A DNA stretch of 64,000 nucleotides from Vibrio chagasii (GCF_002954585.1 NZ_MSCI01000002.1:1776089-1840088), one strand, 5' to 3'. Counted from the first letter of the stretch, positions 1 to 9,175 are shown. Numbers and translations: made by a program. Notes: generated from the sequence alone by a model not told the origin.

Positions 1-738
1 AAGATTAAAGGTTGGACGCTGGAGTTTTACGTCGACCACCTACCTCAATGGTTACAAGAGCGCCCAATCGGCAATTACCGTGGTGCTATTGACCTTGGCG
101 CTAAAGTCATTTCAGTTAAAGAAACAGGCTCAGAACTTCATCCACAACAGTACATCGATCAAGTGAGACAACCTGACTCACAGTGCATCGTGTTACCTGA
201 GGGTGGTCGCTCTCAACTTTCCGAATATGGCGTGAAGCAACTGGCAATGGAAATTCTGAGCTGGACGCGCTTTGAAAACCAATACGACTTTGTTGTGGCA
301 CTACCCGCAGGGACTGGCAGCACTGCACTTTATCTTCATAAGCACCTAAAGTTACACAATATCCCAGTGCTTACTTGCGCTTGTGTCGGTGGAAGTGACT
401 ACCTGACGCAGCAATTCAATGAGCTTGGCGAAACCGAACATCCACAGATATTGCCTCTCCCGAAAAAGCATCACTTTGGTAAACTGTATAAGCAAGACTA
501 CCAAACTTGGCTTGATCTTCAGGAGCAAACTGACATTGAATTCGATCTGCTTTATGACCCATTAATGTGGCAATGTTTAGAAGAATGGCAGGCAGATAAC
601 CCAACCAAAACCATTATCTATATTCATCAAGGTGGCATCTTAGGAAACGAGTCGATGTTACCGCGCTACCAACGCAAGTATCCTGATATAAAGGCAACTG
701 GTTCTAACAGCGATAGCAGCGCATCACCTGCTTGGTAA
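1..738 (+). CDS. 1-aminocyclopropane-1-carboxylate deaminase / D-cysteine desulfhydrase family protein (5'-truncated)
   Basis: The frame is open from base 1, so the gene starts before the window; 245 codons are present and I judge roughly 50-60 residues are missing. It belongs to the PLP-dependent fold-type II (tryptophan synthase beta-like) family that opens the ring of ACC or releases H2S from D-cysteine. The stretch PEGGRSQLSEYGVKQLA and the glycine-rich PAGTGSTA phosphate loop are typical. The PLP lysine would lie in the missing N-terminal part. The GTG at 163 is internal, since the protein-like frame continues upstream. Family assignment is firm; whether the substrate is ACC or D-cysteine cannot be told from this part, and in Vibrio D-cysteine is the likelier guess. 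Confidence 0.85.
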   Translation, partial: KIKGWTLEFYVDHLPQWLQERPIGNYRGAIDLGAKVISVKETGSELHPQQYIDQVRQPDSQCIVLPEGGRSQLSEYGVKQLAMEILSWTRFENQYDFVVALPAGTGSTALYLHKHLKLHNIPVLTCACVGGSDYLTQQFNELGETEHPQILPLPKKHHFGKLYKQDYQTWLDLQEQTDIEFDLLYDPLMWQCLEEWQADNPTKTIIYIHQGGILGNESMLPRYQRKYPDIKATGSNSDSSASPAW

Positions 739-770
739 TCCTTCAGTTCTCCTAAACCTGTTATTCGAAC

Positions 771-803
771 AGTCACAGTGACGGTTTACTGTGATTGTTT
801 CTT
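771..803 (+). terminator. Probable terminator after the desulfhydrase-family gene
   Basis: A perfect 7-bp inverted repeat (TCACAGT at 773-779 and ACTGTGA at 788-794) with an 8-base loop is followed by the T-rich TTGTTTCTTCC. It lies 34 bases after the stop codon. The tail is not a pure T run, so efficiency is uncertain. Confidence 0.5.
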
Positions 804-939
804 CCGTATAAATTTCTTCCGTTTAATACAGCAATCCTTCTTGCTTTACCCATCAAAGCCAAACTGACAATCTGGCGAGAATCATAACGTTATCTATACT
901 TTCCATTGGATTGCCACTCGTCACCTGAAGGATTAATGT

Positions 940-1677
940 ATGCGAGCACTTACTACACTAGGCCTATTTTCGGCTTTACTGCCTTTTGCAGCACACTCTG
1001 GAGAAAACGTCATCTACCAGGTGGATGACATGGAGTTCGAAGGTTACTGGAGTGAAGCCAGCGATCAAGCCCCCCTCGTACTTTTAATACACGATTGGGA
1101 TGGCTTGACCGACTACGAGAAAAAGCGTTCTGAGATGCTCAACAAACTCGGTTACAACGTATTTGCTATCGACCTGTTTGGCAAAGACATTCGCCCAACA
1201 GAAGTGAAAGATAAAAAGCAACACACGGGCGAATTGTATAAAGATCGCGAAAAAATGCGCGCACTGCTTAATGCTGGCGCTATGGAAGCGCAAAGACTTG
1301 GCGGTAACTTAGATAACAATGTGATGATGGGTTATTGTTTTGGTGGTGCTGCTGTATTAGAAGCCGCGAGAGCAGGAATTCCATCCAAAGCTTATGTCAC
1401 CTTCCACGGTGGTCTATCGACACCGAAAGGACAAGACTACTCACAAACCAAAGCGCCAGTTGTCGTGTTCCATGGAACGGCTGACGCCATGATATCAATG
1501 CAGGATTTTGGCAGCCTTGCCGCTGAACTGGAATCAGCCAAAGTACCTCATGAGATGATCACCTACAGCGGAGCCCCTCATGCGTTCACCGTGTTTGGTT
1601 CCAATAATTACCAGAATGAAGCTGACCAAAAATCGTGGCAGCGATTCACTCATGTATTAGAGACCACCACCAGATAA
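940..1677 (+). CDS. Secreted dienelactone hydrolase family protein
   Basis: A 245-residue alpha/beta hydrolase. The first 20 residues look like a Sec signal peptide (MRALTTLGLFSALLPFAAHS), so it probably acts in the periplasm. The dienelactone-hydrolase catalytic triad can be placed: nucleophile Cys133 in GYCFGG, Asp182 in FHGTADAM and His214 in GAPHAF. This family cleaves lactones and esters; the substrate here is unknown. The ATG follows an AAGGA ribosome site. It stands alone between a terminator-like hairpin upstream and a strong shared terminator downstream. The periplasmic form differs from the cytoplasmic enzymes of chloroaromatic degradation, so that pathway should not be assumed. Confidence 0.85.
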   Translation: MRALTTLGLFSALLPFAAHSGENVIYQVDDMEFEGYWSEASDQAPLVLLIHDWDGLTDYEKKRSEMLNKLGYNVFAIDLFGKDIRPTEVKDKKQHTGELYKDREKMRALLNAGAMEAQRLGGNLDNNVMMGYCFGGAAVLEAARAGIPSKAYVTFHGGLSTPKGQDYSQTKAPVVVFHGTADAMISMQDFGSLAAELESAKVPHEMITYSGAPHAFTVFGSNNYQNEADQKSWQRFTHVLETTTR

Positions 1678-1697
1678 ACTGAAACACTAAAACCTAG

Positions 1698-1731
1698 TTA
1701 GCCCATGCTTATATAGCTAAGCATGGGCTAA
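1698..1731. terminator. Bidirectional terminator between convergent genes
   Basis: A 14-bp perfect stem (TTAGCCCATGCTTA at 1698-1711, its complement at 1718-1731) with a 6-base loop lies between the dienelactone-hydrolase gene and dadA, which end facing each other. A TTTT run follows on the minus strand, so it is the better terminator for dadA. Confidence 0.8.
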
Positions 1732-1757
1732 TTGGTGTGTACACGTTTTTTGATGAG

Positions 1758-3011
1758 TTACATGTAACGGTGGATGCTCAGGTCGTCTGATTGAATATCG
1801 CTATTTGAGCCACTAACCACACTCGCTAACAACTTTCCTGAACCACACGCCATCGTCCATCCCAACGTCCCATGACCAGTATTGGTAAACAAGTTCTTAA
1901 TTGGCGTCTTGCCGATAATAGGCGTGCCATCTGGCGTCATTGGCCTTAATCCAGTCCAGTATTCTGCTTTAGAGAAGTCCCCAGCCTGCGGGAACAGGTC
2001 TTTTATCACCATATCAATCGTCGCTTTGCGCTTTTCAGGAATCAGGTAATTGAAACCAGCAAGCTCTGCCGTCCCTGCAATACGAATTCGATCATCAAAA
2101 CGCGTCATCGCTACCTTATAGGTTTCATCCATAACGGTTGATGTTGGTGACTTATCCGCACTAACAATTGGCAATGTCAAAGAGTAGCCCTTCACTGGAT
2201 AAACAGGAATCGACAAGTCGACTTGTTTAAGTAGATCTCGAGAATAACTTCCCGAAGCCACCACGTAAGCGTCCGCTCTGAACTCTCCTTGAGTCGTGGT
2301 AATACTCTGAATATCATGATTTTTACGGTTCAGCTTAAGTACTTCCGTATCAAACACAAACTGAACACCAAGCGACTTAGCTTTCTCAGTCAGAGCTAAA
2401 CAGAATTGATGACAATCTCCCGTTTCATCATGAGGTAAGTATAAGCCGCCCACCAGCTTGTCTTTCACGTCTGCTAATCCTGGTTCAACCGACAGGCACT
2501 GATCAACACCAAACAGCGAGTGCTCAATGCCACTTTCTGTTAGTAGCTTCATATCCTGCTGAATCGCATCCAGTTGTTTCTCGCTTCTGAATACCTGTAA
2601 GGTACCTTTCTGCCTGCCTTCATAAGCCAAATTTTCACTGGTTCGAAGGTGGGTTAGACAGTCTCGACTATAGTTTGCCACTCTCAGCATGCGTGACTTA
2701 TTCACGGCGTATTTAGCTTCATTGCAGTTAGCGAGCATCTTTGTCGCCCAAGCCACTAATTCTGGAGAAAGTGACGGTTTGACCTTTAAAGGCGCATGTT
2801 CTTGGGTCAGCCATTTCATCGCTTTTGACGGAATACCCGGCGCTGCCCAAGGTGAAGAATAGCCATAAGAAATTTGCCCGGCGTTCGCGAAACTGGTCTC
2901 TTTACCACTGCTATCCTGGCGGTCGATAACCGTTACTGAGTGGCCCTCTTTCGCCAGATACCAAGCACTGGTCAAGCCAATAACACCGCTGCCAATTACA
3001 ATTACTTCCAT
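1758..3011 (-). CDS. dadA: D-amino acid dehydrogenase
   Basis: FAD-dependent membrane-associated enzyme that oxidises D-amino acids, classically D-alanine, to 2-oxo acids and passes electrons to the respiratory quinone pool. The protein starts with the Rossmann dinucleotide motif (VIGSGVIGLTSAWYLA, residues 4-19) and has the DadA-type segment FANAGQISYGYSSPWAAPGIP. I chose the ATG at 3011 (417 residues, near the usual 416-432) because AGGGGAA precedes it. The open frame continues 69 codons upstream, but that extension has no family character. A LysR gene lies upstream on the same strand and may control it. No alanine racemase gene is adjacent, unlike dadAX operons. Confidence 0.9.
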   Translation of the reverse strand: MEVIVIGSGVIGLTSAWYLAKEGHSVTVIDRQDSSGKETSFANAGQISYGYSSPWAAPGIPSKAMKWLTQEHAPLKVKPSLSPELVAWATKMLANCNEAKYAVNKSRMLRVANYSRDCLTHLRTSENLAYEGRQKGTLQVFRSEKQLDAIQQDMKLLTESGIEHSLFGVDQCLSVEPGLADVKDKLVGGLYLPHDETGDCHQFCLALTEKAKSLGVQFVFDTEVLKLNRKNHDIQSITTTQGEFRADAYVVASGSYSRDLLKQVDLSIPVYPVKGYSLTLPIVSADKSPTSTVMDETYKVAMTRFDDRIRIAGTAELAGFNYLIPEKRKATIDMVIKDLFPQAGDFSKAEYWTGLRPMTPDGTPIIGKTPIKNLFTNTGHGTLGWTMACGSGKLLASVVSGSNSDIQSDDLSIHRYM

Positions 3012-3305
3012 TCTATATTCCCCTGCACTCGCCACACAGCTGAGCCTTACGGCCTGTTTAAAACACCTGTCGTTAATAGTTTGTAACGTATTCATCAAGC
3101 GTTGACTTAACAATTCATCATTTGTTGATAAAAAGTCAATTTTGTCGCAAATCGAGAGAATGAGTTTGGAAGTGTGATGTTGAAGGGCTTCAGAGTACAA
3201 GCCATTGAGTGGACCCACAGGGTAGCCTCACCCAACAAAGAAGCTCACTGGTAGTAACAAGTTGAGCCAAGATTAGGACTCTGCGTTTCACCAACCCTGA
3301 TCTAT

Positions 3306-4232
3306 TTAGATATTGTGAGCATCATGACTTAAGAATGTAGCGTTCTCGATAAGAAAGTCTAAAAAGGTTTCGGCTTGCAATGAGAGTGCACGGCCTTTGA
3401 GAGATTGAACTTTGACCGTCGCTTTAGAGAAGGTGTCTAGCTCAGTCGCAACCACTTCAATTTGTCCCGATTTGATCTCGTCAAGCACAGTGAGCTTAGG
3501 CATAAAGGTTACGCCTAGGCCTGCCGAAACGAAGTTAGTTAGCGCGGTGACCGAGTTGGTTTGAAGTTTTGGCTGTAAGGTAAGATGAGAGTTTTGTTCG
3601 GCCTGCTTTACGAGCCTCCCCATACCTGTCGAGTTGTCGATCAAAGCAATAGAAGCCTCTCTAATGTCTTGCAGTGTCACCGGTGCTTGTTGCGTCGTCA
3701 GTACGTGCCCTTTGGGAGCGATAAGCTCTAAAGGGTGGCTACGCTCGACGTGTGAATGCAGTTTAGGGTGAGGTGCAGACGCATAGGTAATCGCAAAATC
3801 AATCTGTTGATCTTCCAACATTTTCACCGCATCCAATGCACCGGCTATCTCGATCGATAAATTGATATCAGGGTAACGAGCCATGAAAGTCTGCATAGGT
3901 TTAGAGACCAAGTTAGTGATAAACCCTTCTCCTATCGCGATGCTAACGTTACCGCCCTTGAGGTTTTTCAGCTTGGTTAGGCGAGCCAGCACCGCCGTTT
4001 CACTGCGAACGATGGAGCGGTAATAGTTCAATAACTCGTTGCCCGCCTCAGTCAGCAGAGATTGGCGGTTGTTGCGCTCCCACACCTTCATTTCTGCTTG
4101 TGCTTCAAGCTGCGTCAGCATTCTACTCATTGCGGCAGGGTCAACGTTCATCATCTTAGATGCTTTACGCAGTGACCCATATTTTGATAACGCATTCAGA
4201 TACTCAAGCGCACGAAGATTAAAATGGTGCAT
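3306..4232 (-). CDS. LysR-family transcriptional regulator
   Basis: A 308-residue LysR protein: an N-terminal winged helix-turn-helix (about residues 5-64, including LRKASKMMNVDPAAMSRMLTQLE) and a C-terminal periplasmic-binding-like effector domain (GGNVSIAIGEGFITNLVSKPM and onward). The start at 4232 is preceded by AAGGAAG; the frame extends 9 codons further without support. It lies 294 bases upstream of dadA in the same orientation and may regulate it in response to an amino acid, which is inferred from position only. LysR genes are more often divergent from their targets, so a remote target is possible. Confidence 0.85.
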   Translation of the reverse strand: MHHFNLRALEYLNALSKYGSLRKASKMMNVDPAAMSRMLTQLEAQAEMKVWERNNRQSLLTEAGNELLNYYRSIVRSETAVLARLTKLKNLKGGNVSIAIGEGFITNLVSKPMQTFMARYPDINLSIEIAGALDAVKMLEDQQIDFAITYASAPHPKLHSHVERSHPLELIAPKGHVLTTQQAPVTLQDIREASIALIDNSTGMGRLVKQAEQNSHLTLQPKLQTNSVTALTNFVSAGLGVTFMPKLTVLDEIKSGQIEVVATELDTFSKATVKVQSLKGRALSLQAETFLDFLIENATFLSHDAHNI

Positions 4233-4410
4233 ACAACTTCCTTGTGATTCGACTGACACAACACAAGCCTCTCACAATTTTCTCAATTGCCCATCTAGGA
4301 ATTGAGGTACCGACCTAGCAAGTTTGCAAGTTGTGGACTGAGTCACCAACACAAGCCCTTAAAAAACGATAGGTGTTATATAGAAGAAGTATGTATTCGT
4401 CTCTAATAAA

Positions 4411-4452
4411 ACAAAAACACAGCTCAATCCAACGAAGAAATGAGCTGTGTTT
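4411..4452 (-). terminator. Terminator of the TRAP-HAD operon
   Basis: Twelve-base arms (AAACACAGCTCA at 4415-4426 and its complement at 4441-4452) form a hairpin. On the minus strand it is followed by TTTTTGTTTTATT. It lies 40 bases past the HAD stop codon. A smaller hairpin (4462-4483, TATCGGCT/AGCCGATA) sits between it and the gene. Confidence 0.75.
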
Positions 4453-4491
4453 GATGTTCACTATCGGCTGTTTTAAGCCGATAACCAGTCA

Positions 4492-5277
4492 CTATTTTAA
4501 AGCGAGCAGCTTATCGACAAACTCAGAGAAGCCGTATCCTCCGGGTTTGCTCATCACCACTGATGGGTGATGCTCTAGTCGTTCCCAATAATGCTGAATA
4601 TTGGCCACACCTACACTGTTCGGCAAAATTTCAAACATGTATTGATCGTTCATCGAGTCACCGACATAGCAACTACGCTCGACTATTTCTTGGTCAGACA
4701 GCCCCTTCTCTTTGAGAAAAGCGGTCGATGTTGCTTTCTTAGAGTGCTCACCATACCAAGCATTAATGTGAATAGAGCTTGCTGTGGCGTGTGCACCTAG
4801 CGCATGAATCTTAGAGACTATCTCTTCAATAATCGCATCATCGACTTTGGGACGGTTTTGACCGATGTCTATCGCGACCTCACACAAGCGGTACGACTGA
4901 TCCAGCGTTAAGCTGAGCTCTGGATAATCACTCAAAATAGCTAAGACTTGTTGTTTCAGTTTGCTCTGATTAGCACTGACTTCTGGCAAAGGAATATCTG
5001 AGCGCAATGTCAGATAACCGTTTTTCTTTTCCATAATGAAAGCGCCATTCTCGCCGAGAACCGCATCAACAGGCCACAGCTGAGCAATATGATCACACCA
5101 ACCTGCACAAGCCCCCGTTACCGCAACCACTTTCTTGCCCGAATCTCGAAGCTTACTTAAAGCGATCAAGGTTTCAGGCGGCAATTGACCTTGCCACGTT
5201 AAGGTGTCATCCACATCGGTTAACACCCAATCTATCTTTTTCCAATTTTGGTTCAATTCATTCGATACCGAATTCAT
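4492..5277 (-). CDS. HAD-superfamily phosphatase (Cof-like)
   Basis: A 261-residue haloacid-dehalogenase hydrolase. Motif I is DVDDT (nucleophile Asp21, general acid Asp23), motif II is the VTGA loop, and motif IV is GDSMND near residue 220. The cap and spacing resemble Cof/mannosyl-3-phosphoglycerate-phosphatase types, which dephosphorylate sugar phosphates or similar small phosphoesters. It is the last gene of the dctP-dctQ-dctM transcript (35 bases after dctM). I therefore infer that it removes phosphate from the imported compound or from the product of the divergent phosphodiesterase. The substrate is not identifiable from sequence. Confidence 0.8.
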   Translation of the reverse strand: MNSVSNELNQNWKKIDWVLTDVDDTLTWQGQLPPETLIALSKLRDSGKKVVAVTGACAGWCDHIAQLWPVDAVLGENGAFIMEKKNGYLTLRSDIPLPEVSANQSKLKQQVLAILSDYPELSLTLDQSYRLCEVAIDIGQNRPKVDDAIIEEIVSKIHALGAHATASSIHINAWYGEHSKKATSTAFLKEKGLSDQEIVERSCYVGDSMNDQYMFEILPNSVGVANIQHYWERLEHHPSVVMSKPGGYGFSEFVDKLLALK

Positions 5278-5312
5278 TTCTACACCTCTAAATAATCAAT
5301 CACTAAACAGTG

Positions 5313-6596
5313 TTAAAGCAAATTCGGTAAAAACATCACTAAGCTTTCAGAGAAAGTCAGCAACATCAGAACCGTGAGTAGTGCTAGCAACAACGGAGCC
5401 ACTTCTCTTACGAAGTCGACCATACGAACTTTTAAAATCGAGCAAACCGTAAACATCATCGAGCCAAATGGCGGAGTCACACCACCAATCATGATATTCA
5501 CAATCACGATAATGCCGAAGTGAACCGGATTAACGCCTAGGTTAAGCACAGCAGGCAGCAGCAATGGCGTAAGTATGATCATCGCAGCACCACCTTCGAT
5601 AAACATACCTACCACTAACAGCAGCACGTTAATCAACAACAGTAAGACGAGCTTGTTGTCTGTCAGCTCAATCAAAGCCGAAGCAACATTGTGTGGGATC
5701 TGCTCTAGCGTCATGTAGTAACCAAAGACCATGGCACCAATAATGATGAACATGACACTACTGGTGCCCTGCACTGTTTCACGCATGATCAGCGGGATAT
5801 GGCGCAAACCCAGTTGACGATATACGAAGATGCCAATAATCGCGCAAAGTAATACTGCGATAGCGCCCGCTTCAGTAGGCGTGAACAAGCCAAAACGCAT
5901 GCCCAGAATAATGCCGAACGGGATCAACAGTGCCGGAATCGCTTTCAAGAAGTAATGAAAACGCTCTTTGGCAGAAGCAGGCTCAGAGCGTGACGGTTTG
6001 TAACGACGCTTACGAGCAATGAACGCTATCGTCACCATCAGCGACAGCGCCATCAAAAATGCCGGCACGTAACCCGCTATAAACATTTGATGGACCGATA
6101 CGTTCGCCAATAAAGCAAAGATGATTAAGTTGATACCCGGTGGGATCACAGGGCTGATACTTGATGACGCAGCTGTTACCGCGGCCGTGAATGGCAAGTC
6201 ATAACCACGCTTGGTCATCTCAGGAGCAAGAATCTTCGACTGCATCGCCGCATCCGCGTTTGCCGATCCTGAGATACCCCCCATAAGAGTACTCAATGCC
6301 ACATTCACTTGAGCAAGACCACCGGTTTTATGCCCAATCATTGAATCGGCAAATGCGAGTAAGCTCTTACTGATCCCCGCATAGTTCATCACCGAACCCA
6401 CCATGATAAAGAACGGAATGGCCAACAACGGAAAAGACTCAGCAGAACTAATAAAGCGCTGCATCACCAAGCTCACCGGAATAGAGTCATTGATAAAAAG
6501 AAAGTAAACCATCGCCGATGCAATCAGAGAAAACGCGATGGGGATGTTCAAAAGAAACAGAACAAACAGAATAAGGATTGGAAGATAGCTTTCCAT
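5313..6596 (-). CDS. dctM: TRAP transporter large permease (DctM family)
   Basis: A 427-residue polytopic membrane protein with about 12 hydrophobic segments, the ion-coupled translocation subunit of a tripartite ATP-independent periplasmic transporter. Family signatures include the N-terminal segment LLNIPIAFSLIASAMVYFL and the motifs GISGSANADAA and GIITPTEAGA-like GLFTPTEAGA. It follows dctQ by 9 bases. Uptake is driven by a sodium gradient in characterised members. The specificity resides in the binding protein encoded upstream. Confidence 0.92.
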   Translation of the reverse strand: MESYLPILILFVLFLLNIPIAFSLIASAMVYFLFINDSIPVSLVMQRFISSAESFPLLAIPFFIMVGSVMNYAGISKSLLAFADSMIGHKTGGLAQVNVALSTLMGGISGSANADAAMQSKILAPEMTKRGYDLPFTAAVTAASSSISPVIPPGINLIIFALLANVSVHQMFIAGYVPAFLMALSLMVTIAFIARKRRYKPSRSEPASAKERFHYFLKAIPALLIPFGIILGMRFGLFTPTEAGAIAVLLCAIIGIFVYRQLGLRHIPLIMRETVQGTSSVMFIIIGAMVFGYYMTLEQIPHNVASALIELTDNKLVLLLLINVLLLVVGMFIEGGAAMIILTPLLLPAVLNLGVNPVHFGIIVIVNIMIGGVTPPFGSMMFTVCSILKVRMVDFVREVAPLLLALLTVLMLLTFSESLVMFLPNLL

Positions 6597-6605
6597 GAAT
6601 CGTAC

Positions 6606-7070
6606 CTACTTAGCAGAGCGCTTTAGAGAAGCGACATCGTTCGCGATAAATCGAACGGTGTGGATCGCCATCAATGAGAAACAAAGCAACAACACGCCAT
6701 TGATAACAAAATATGATACGCCCATGACTGGCGTTACCTTGTTAGATAGCATGAGATATTGATAACTCAGAACTGCCATTAAAATGTTCAGAGCTAGTAG
6801 GAAAGCGGAAACACACAATCTAAATGGGATTTTTGCTTTTTCTGGCAACATGGCAACCACCACATCGACCCCCATGTGAAGCTTGTGTTTGTAACAGGAG
6901 CTAATCCCTAAGTAGACAGCCCAGATGAAGCAAATAACCGACAGCTCTTCACTCCACGGAACAACAAAGCCAAATCCATAACGCAAGACGACGTTAACGA
7001 TAACAACCAAAACGGTGATCGAAATAGCGATAGAAGCGAGGATTTCTTCAATATTTTTCAATAAAAACAA
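6606..7070 (-). CDS. dctQ: TRAP transporter small permease (DctQ family)
   Basis: A 154-residue membrane protein with four predicted helices, as usual for DctQ. The conserved EE pair followed by an aromatic-rich helix is visible in WSEELSVICFIWAVYLG. It forms the membrane complex with DctM. It is separated from dctP by 103 bases containing a terminator-like hairpin, which would make it less abundant than the binding protein. Confidence 0.88.
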   Translation of the reverse strand: MFLLKNIEEILASIAISITVLVVIVNVVLRYGFGFVVPWSEELSVICFIWAVYLGISSCYKHKLHMGVDVVVAMLPEKAKIPFRLCVSAFLLALNILMAVLSYQYLMLSNKVTPVMGVSYFVINGVLLLCFSLMAIHTVRFIANDVASLKRSAK

Positions 7071-7114
7071 AAGACTTCTCCAGCGAAATACCGAATACGA
7101 CGTGGGTATTTCAG

Positions 7115-7145
7115 GAATAAAACGGCCTAAGAATATTTAGGCCGT
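7115..7145 (-). terminator. Intercistronic hairpin between dctP and dctQ
   Basis: ACGGCCTAA (7122-7130) and TTAGGCCGT (7137-7145) make a 9-bp stem with a 6-base loop, followed on the minus strand by TTTTATTCC. It sits about 30 bases after the dctP stop codon. It is likely a partial terminator or an mRNA-stabilising 3' structure. Confidence 0.65.
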
Positions 7146-7173
7146 AATCATTAACTAATTAATTTCTGCAGAA

Positions 7174-8187
7174 CTACTGTGCAGCTCGGATCGTTTCTAG
7201 CTCTTTCATGATCGTCGCGTGTATGCCTTCACTCCAGCTTGGGAACTGGTTGTAGACATCTGCCGTCAACTGGTTGAACTCTTCAGAATTCACTTCATTG
7301 AAGGTAACACCTAGCTCTTCAAGTTTCTGAGTGTATTCAACATCCAGTTTAACCAGCTCAGCAGTGTTAGATTCAGCACCGGCCTCTAGCTCTTCGTTGA
7401 TGATCTGTTGTTGCTCTGGCGTAAACTTGTCCCAAAGCGTTGGTGAAATGTAGATACCCACAGTACCAAGGAAGTGCTTAGTCAAAGACATGTTCTTAGC
7501 CACTTCGTAGATCTTGGTTGAGTACATGGTCAGGATAGAACCTTCAAGACCGTCGACAACGCCTTGTTGAACGCCTGCATAGGTCTCAGGGAATGGAAGA
7601 GAAGCTGGAGCTGCACCCATTGCTGAAAGTGTGCTAATGAACAGCTGACTTTGTGGAACACGAATACGCATGCCTTTCATGTCACCAGAGTTAACGATCT
7701 CTTTATTGGTGATCATGTGGCGGAAGCCAAACATATAATCTGCGTTCAATACTTTGATGCCCTTCTCTTCCGCTTTAGCTTTAAGGCCAGCGACGAAATC
7801 AGTGTCCATCATCGCTAAGTATTCATCGTAGGTGTTGTATAGCATTGGACCTGCCAGTGCGGCAAAGTCAGGCACGTAATCACCTAGATAAGTCAAATCC
7901 TCTACGGCAATCCAGTTGGCACCGTTAACCACTTGTTCCAGGTTATCTTTGTAAACAGGCAATTGACCACCAGGGAAAACTTTAATGTTTACCGAGCCAT
8001 CGGTTCTTTCTCGAATTTTGTCGGTCGCTTTGATTAGCTCTTGCGTAAGCAGCTCATTTTGAGTGAACACAAGGCTCATGTTGATATTGATCGGCTCGTC
8101 TTTAGCTTCAGAACCAGCCTTGTCAGCTTCACCACAACCAACAAGCAGCGTTGCCGCCATAATTACTGTACCTAATAGCTTTTTCAT
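7174..8187 (-). CDS. dctP: TRAP transporter substrate-binding lipoprotein (DctP family)
   Basis: A 337-residue binding protein. The signal ends in a lipobox (LLVGC, Cys18), so it is a lipoprotein rather than the more common free periplasmic form. The DctP signature MRIRVPQSQLF contains the arginine that salt-bridges the carboxylate of the ligand in most TRAP binding proteins, followed by LPFPETYAGVQQGVVDGLEG. An organic-acid or phosphorylated acid ligand is therefore expected. It is the first gene of the operon dctP-dctQ-dctM-HAD and shares a 274-base divergent promoter region with a glycerophosphodiesterase gene. Confidence 0.92.
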   Translation of the reverse strand: MKKLLGTVIMAATLLVGCGEADKAGSEAKDEPININMSLVFTQNELLTQELIKATDKIRERTDGSVNIKVFPGGQLPVYKDNLEQVVNGANWIAVEDLTYLGDYVPDFAALAGPMLYNTYDEYLAMMDTDFVAGLKAKAEEKGIKVLNADYMFGFRHMITNKEIVNSGDMKGMRIRVPQSQLFISTLSAMGAAPASLPFPETYAGVQQGVVDGLEGSILTMYSTKIYEVAKNMSLTKHFLGTVGIYISPTLWDKFTPEQQQIINEELEAGAESNTAELVKLDVEYTQKLEELGVTFNEVNSEEFNQLTADVYNQFPSWSEGIHATIMKELETIRAAQ

Positions 8188-8304
8188 TTTTAATCACCTT
8201 TATGTGGCTATCGTTTTCTAAATATAGAGGGTGTTATTAAGTTTTCGTAGAGTATGTGAGTGAATTATTACATTCATATGAACATTTATCTTAGCGATTT
8301 GAAC

Positions 8305-8328
8305 ATAGTGAGTATAAGGTCTCACTAT
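8305..8328. promoter_or_regulatory. Palindrome in the divergent dctP / phosphodiesterase promoter region
   Basis: ATAGTGAG and CTCACTAT form a perfect 8-bp inverted repeat with an 8-base spacer. It lies roughly midway between the dctP start (8187) and the phosphodiesterase start (8462). It fits a dimeric repressor operator, and the adjacent DeoR-family regulator is the obvious candidate to bind it. This is inferred from symmetry and position alone. Confidence 0.4.
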
Positions 8329-8461
8329 TGTACAAACTCTATCCAACTCTTTTTTAACTAGTTCTCATTTAAAACAGCGCAATATGGTGGCGAGTTAATA
8401 AATCTGTAATAAAGTAGAGCTACTGTTTCCTGAATTTTCAAATGAACATCGAGATTGAATT

Positions 8462-9166
8462 ATGATCACAGGCCACCGCGGTGCCGCTTCTTTAGCACCT
8501 GAAAATACGTTAGTGAGTATTGAACACGCAGCGAAAGCTGGTGCTAAATGGATTGAAATTGATACCCAGTTGAGCGCTGATGGCATCCCTATGGTTTTTC
8601 ATGACAAGACAGTCAATCGTTGTACTAACGGAACGGGAAATATCGCCGATTTAGACTTAACCACACTCAAGACGTTAGATGCTGGTAGTTGGTTTGGTAG
8701 CGAGTTCGCGGGGACCACGATTCCTACTTTGAACGAAGCGTTCGATAAATGCCTAGAACTTGATGTAACTCTGAACCTTGAGATCAAAATTTATGACGAT
8801 AAGGCTATTCAGCCACTCGTTGAAACAGTGATCGCACTGATTGAGCAAAAGCAGTTCCCTATTGAAAAACTGCTCATCTCAAGCTTCAAAAAAGAGGCGC
8901 TAAGTCTTTGCCAGCAAATGATGCCTAAGGTTAAACGTGGTTTTATCTGCGAAGTGTGGAACGATTTCAGCCTGGAGTCCCTTCAATCACTTGATCTGTA
9001 CAGCATTCATATTGATCACCGCATCCTTGATGAGAAAACAGCAAAAGCGATTAAAGCTTCAGGCGCAGTTCTGAAAATATGGACCCTGAACGATCCACAA
9101 TTAGCGGCTAAATATTTCAACCTAGGTGTCGATAACATCATCACTGACGTACCAAACCAATTTTAG
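8462..9166 (+). CDS. Glycerophosphodiester phosphodiesterase (GDPD/UgpQ type)
   Basis: A 234-residue TIM-barrel phosphodiesterase that splits glycerophosphodiesters into glycerol-3-phosphate and an alcohol. Catalytic and metal residues are all present: His5-Arg6 in GHRGA, Glu14-Asn15-Thr16, Glu32 and Asp34 in WIEIDTQ, and His47-Asp48. There is no signal peptide, so it acts in the cytoplasm on imported substrates, like UgpQ and unlike periplasmic GlpQ. The ATG at 8462 opens directly into the conserved barrel strand, so the start is secure despite a weak ribosome site. It is cotranscribed with the DeoR regulator 9 bases downstream. Confidence 0.9.
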   Translation: MITGHRGAASLAPENTLVSIEHAAKAGAKWIEIDTQLSADGIPMVFHDKTVNRCTNGTGNIADLDLTTLKTLDAGSWFGSEFAGTTIPTLNEAFDKCLELDVTLNLEIKIYDDKAIQPLVETVIALIEQKQFPIEKLLISSFKKEALSLCQQMMPKVKRGFICEVWNDFSLESLQSLDLYSIHIDHRILDEKTAKAIKASGAVLKIWTLNDPQLAAKYFNLGVDNIITDVPNQF

Positions 9167-9175
9167 TGGGCTTCT

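Noticed and set aside
3012..3218. N-terminal extension of dadA by 69 codons
   Set aside because: The extension has no family character, and a good ribosome site lies at the internal ATG matching known DadA N termini.
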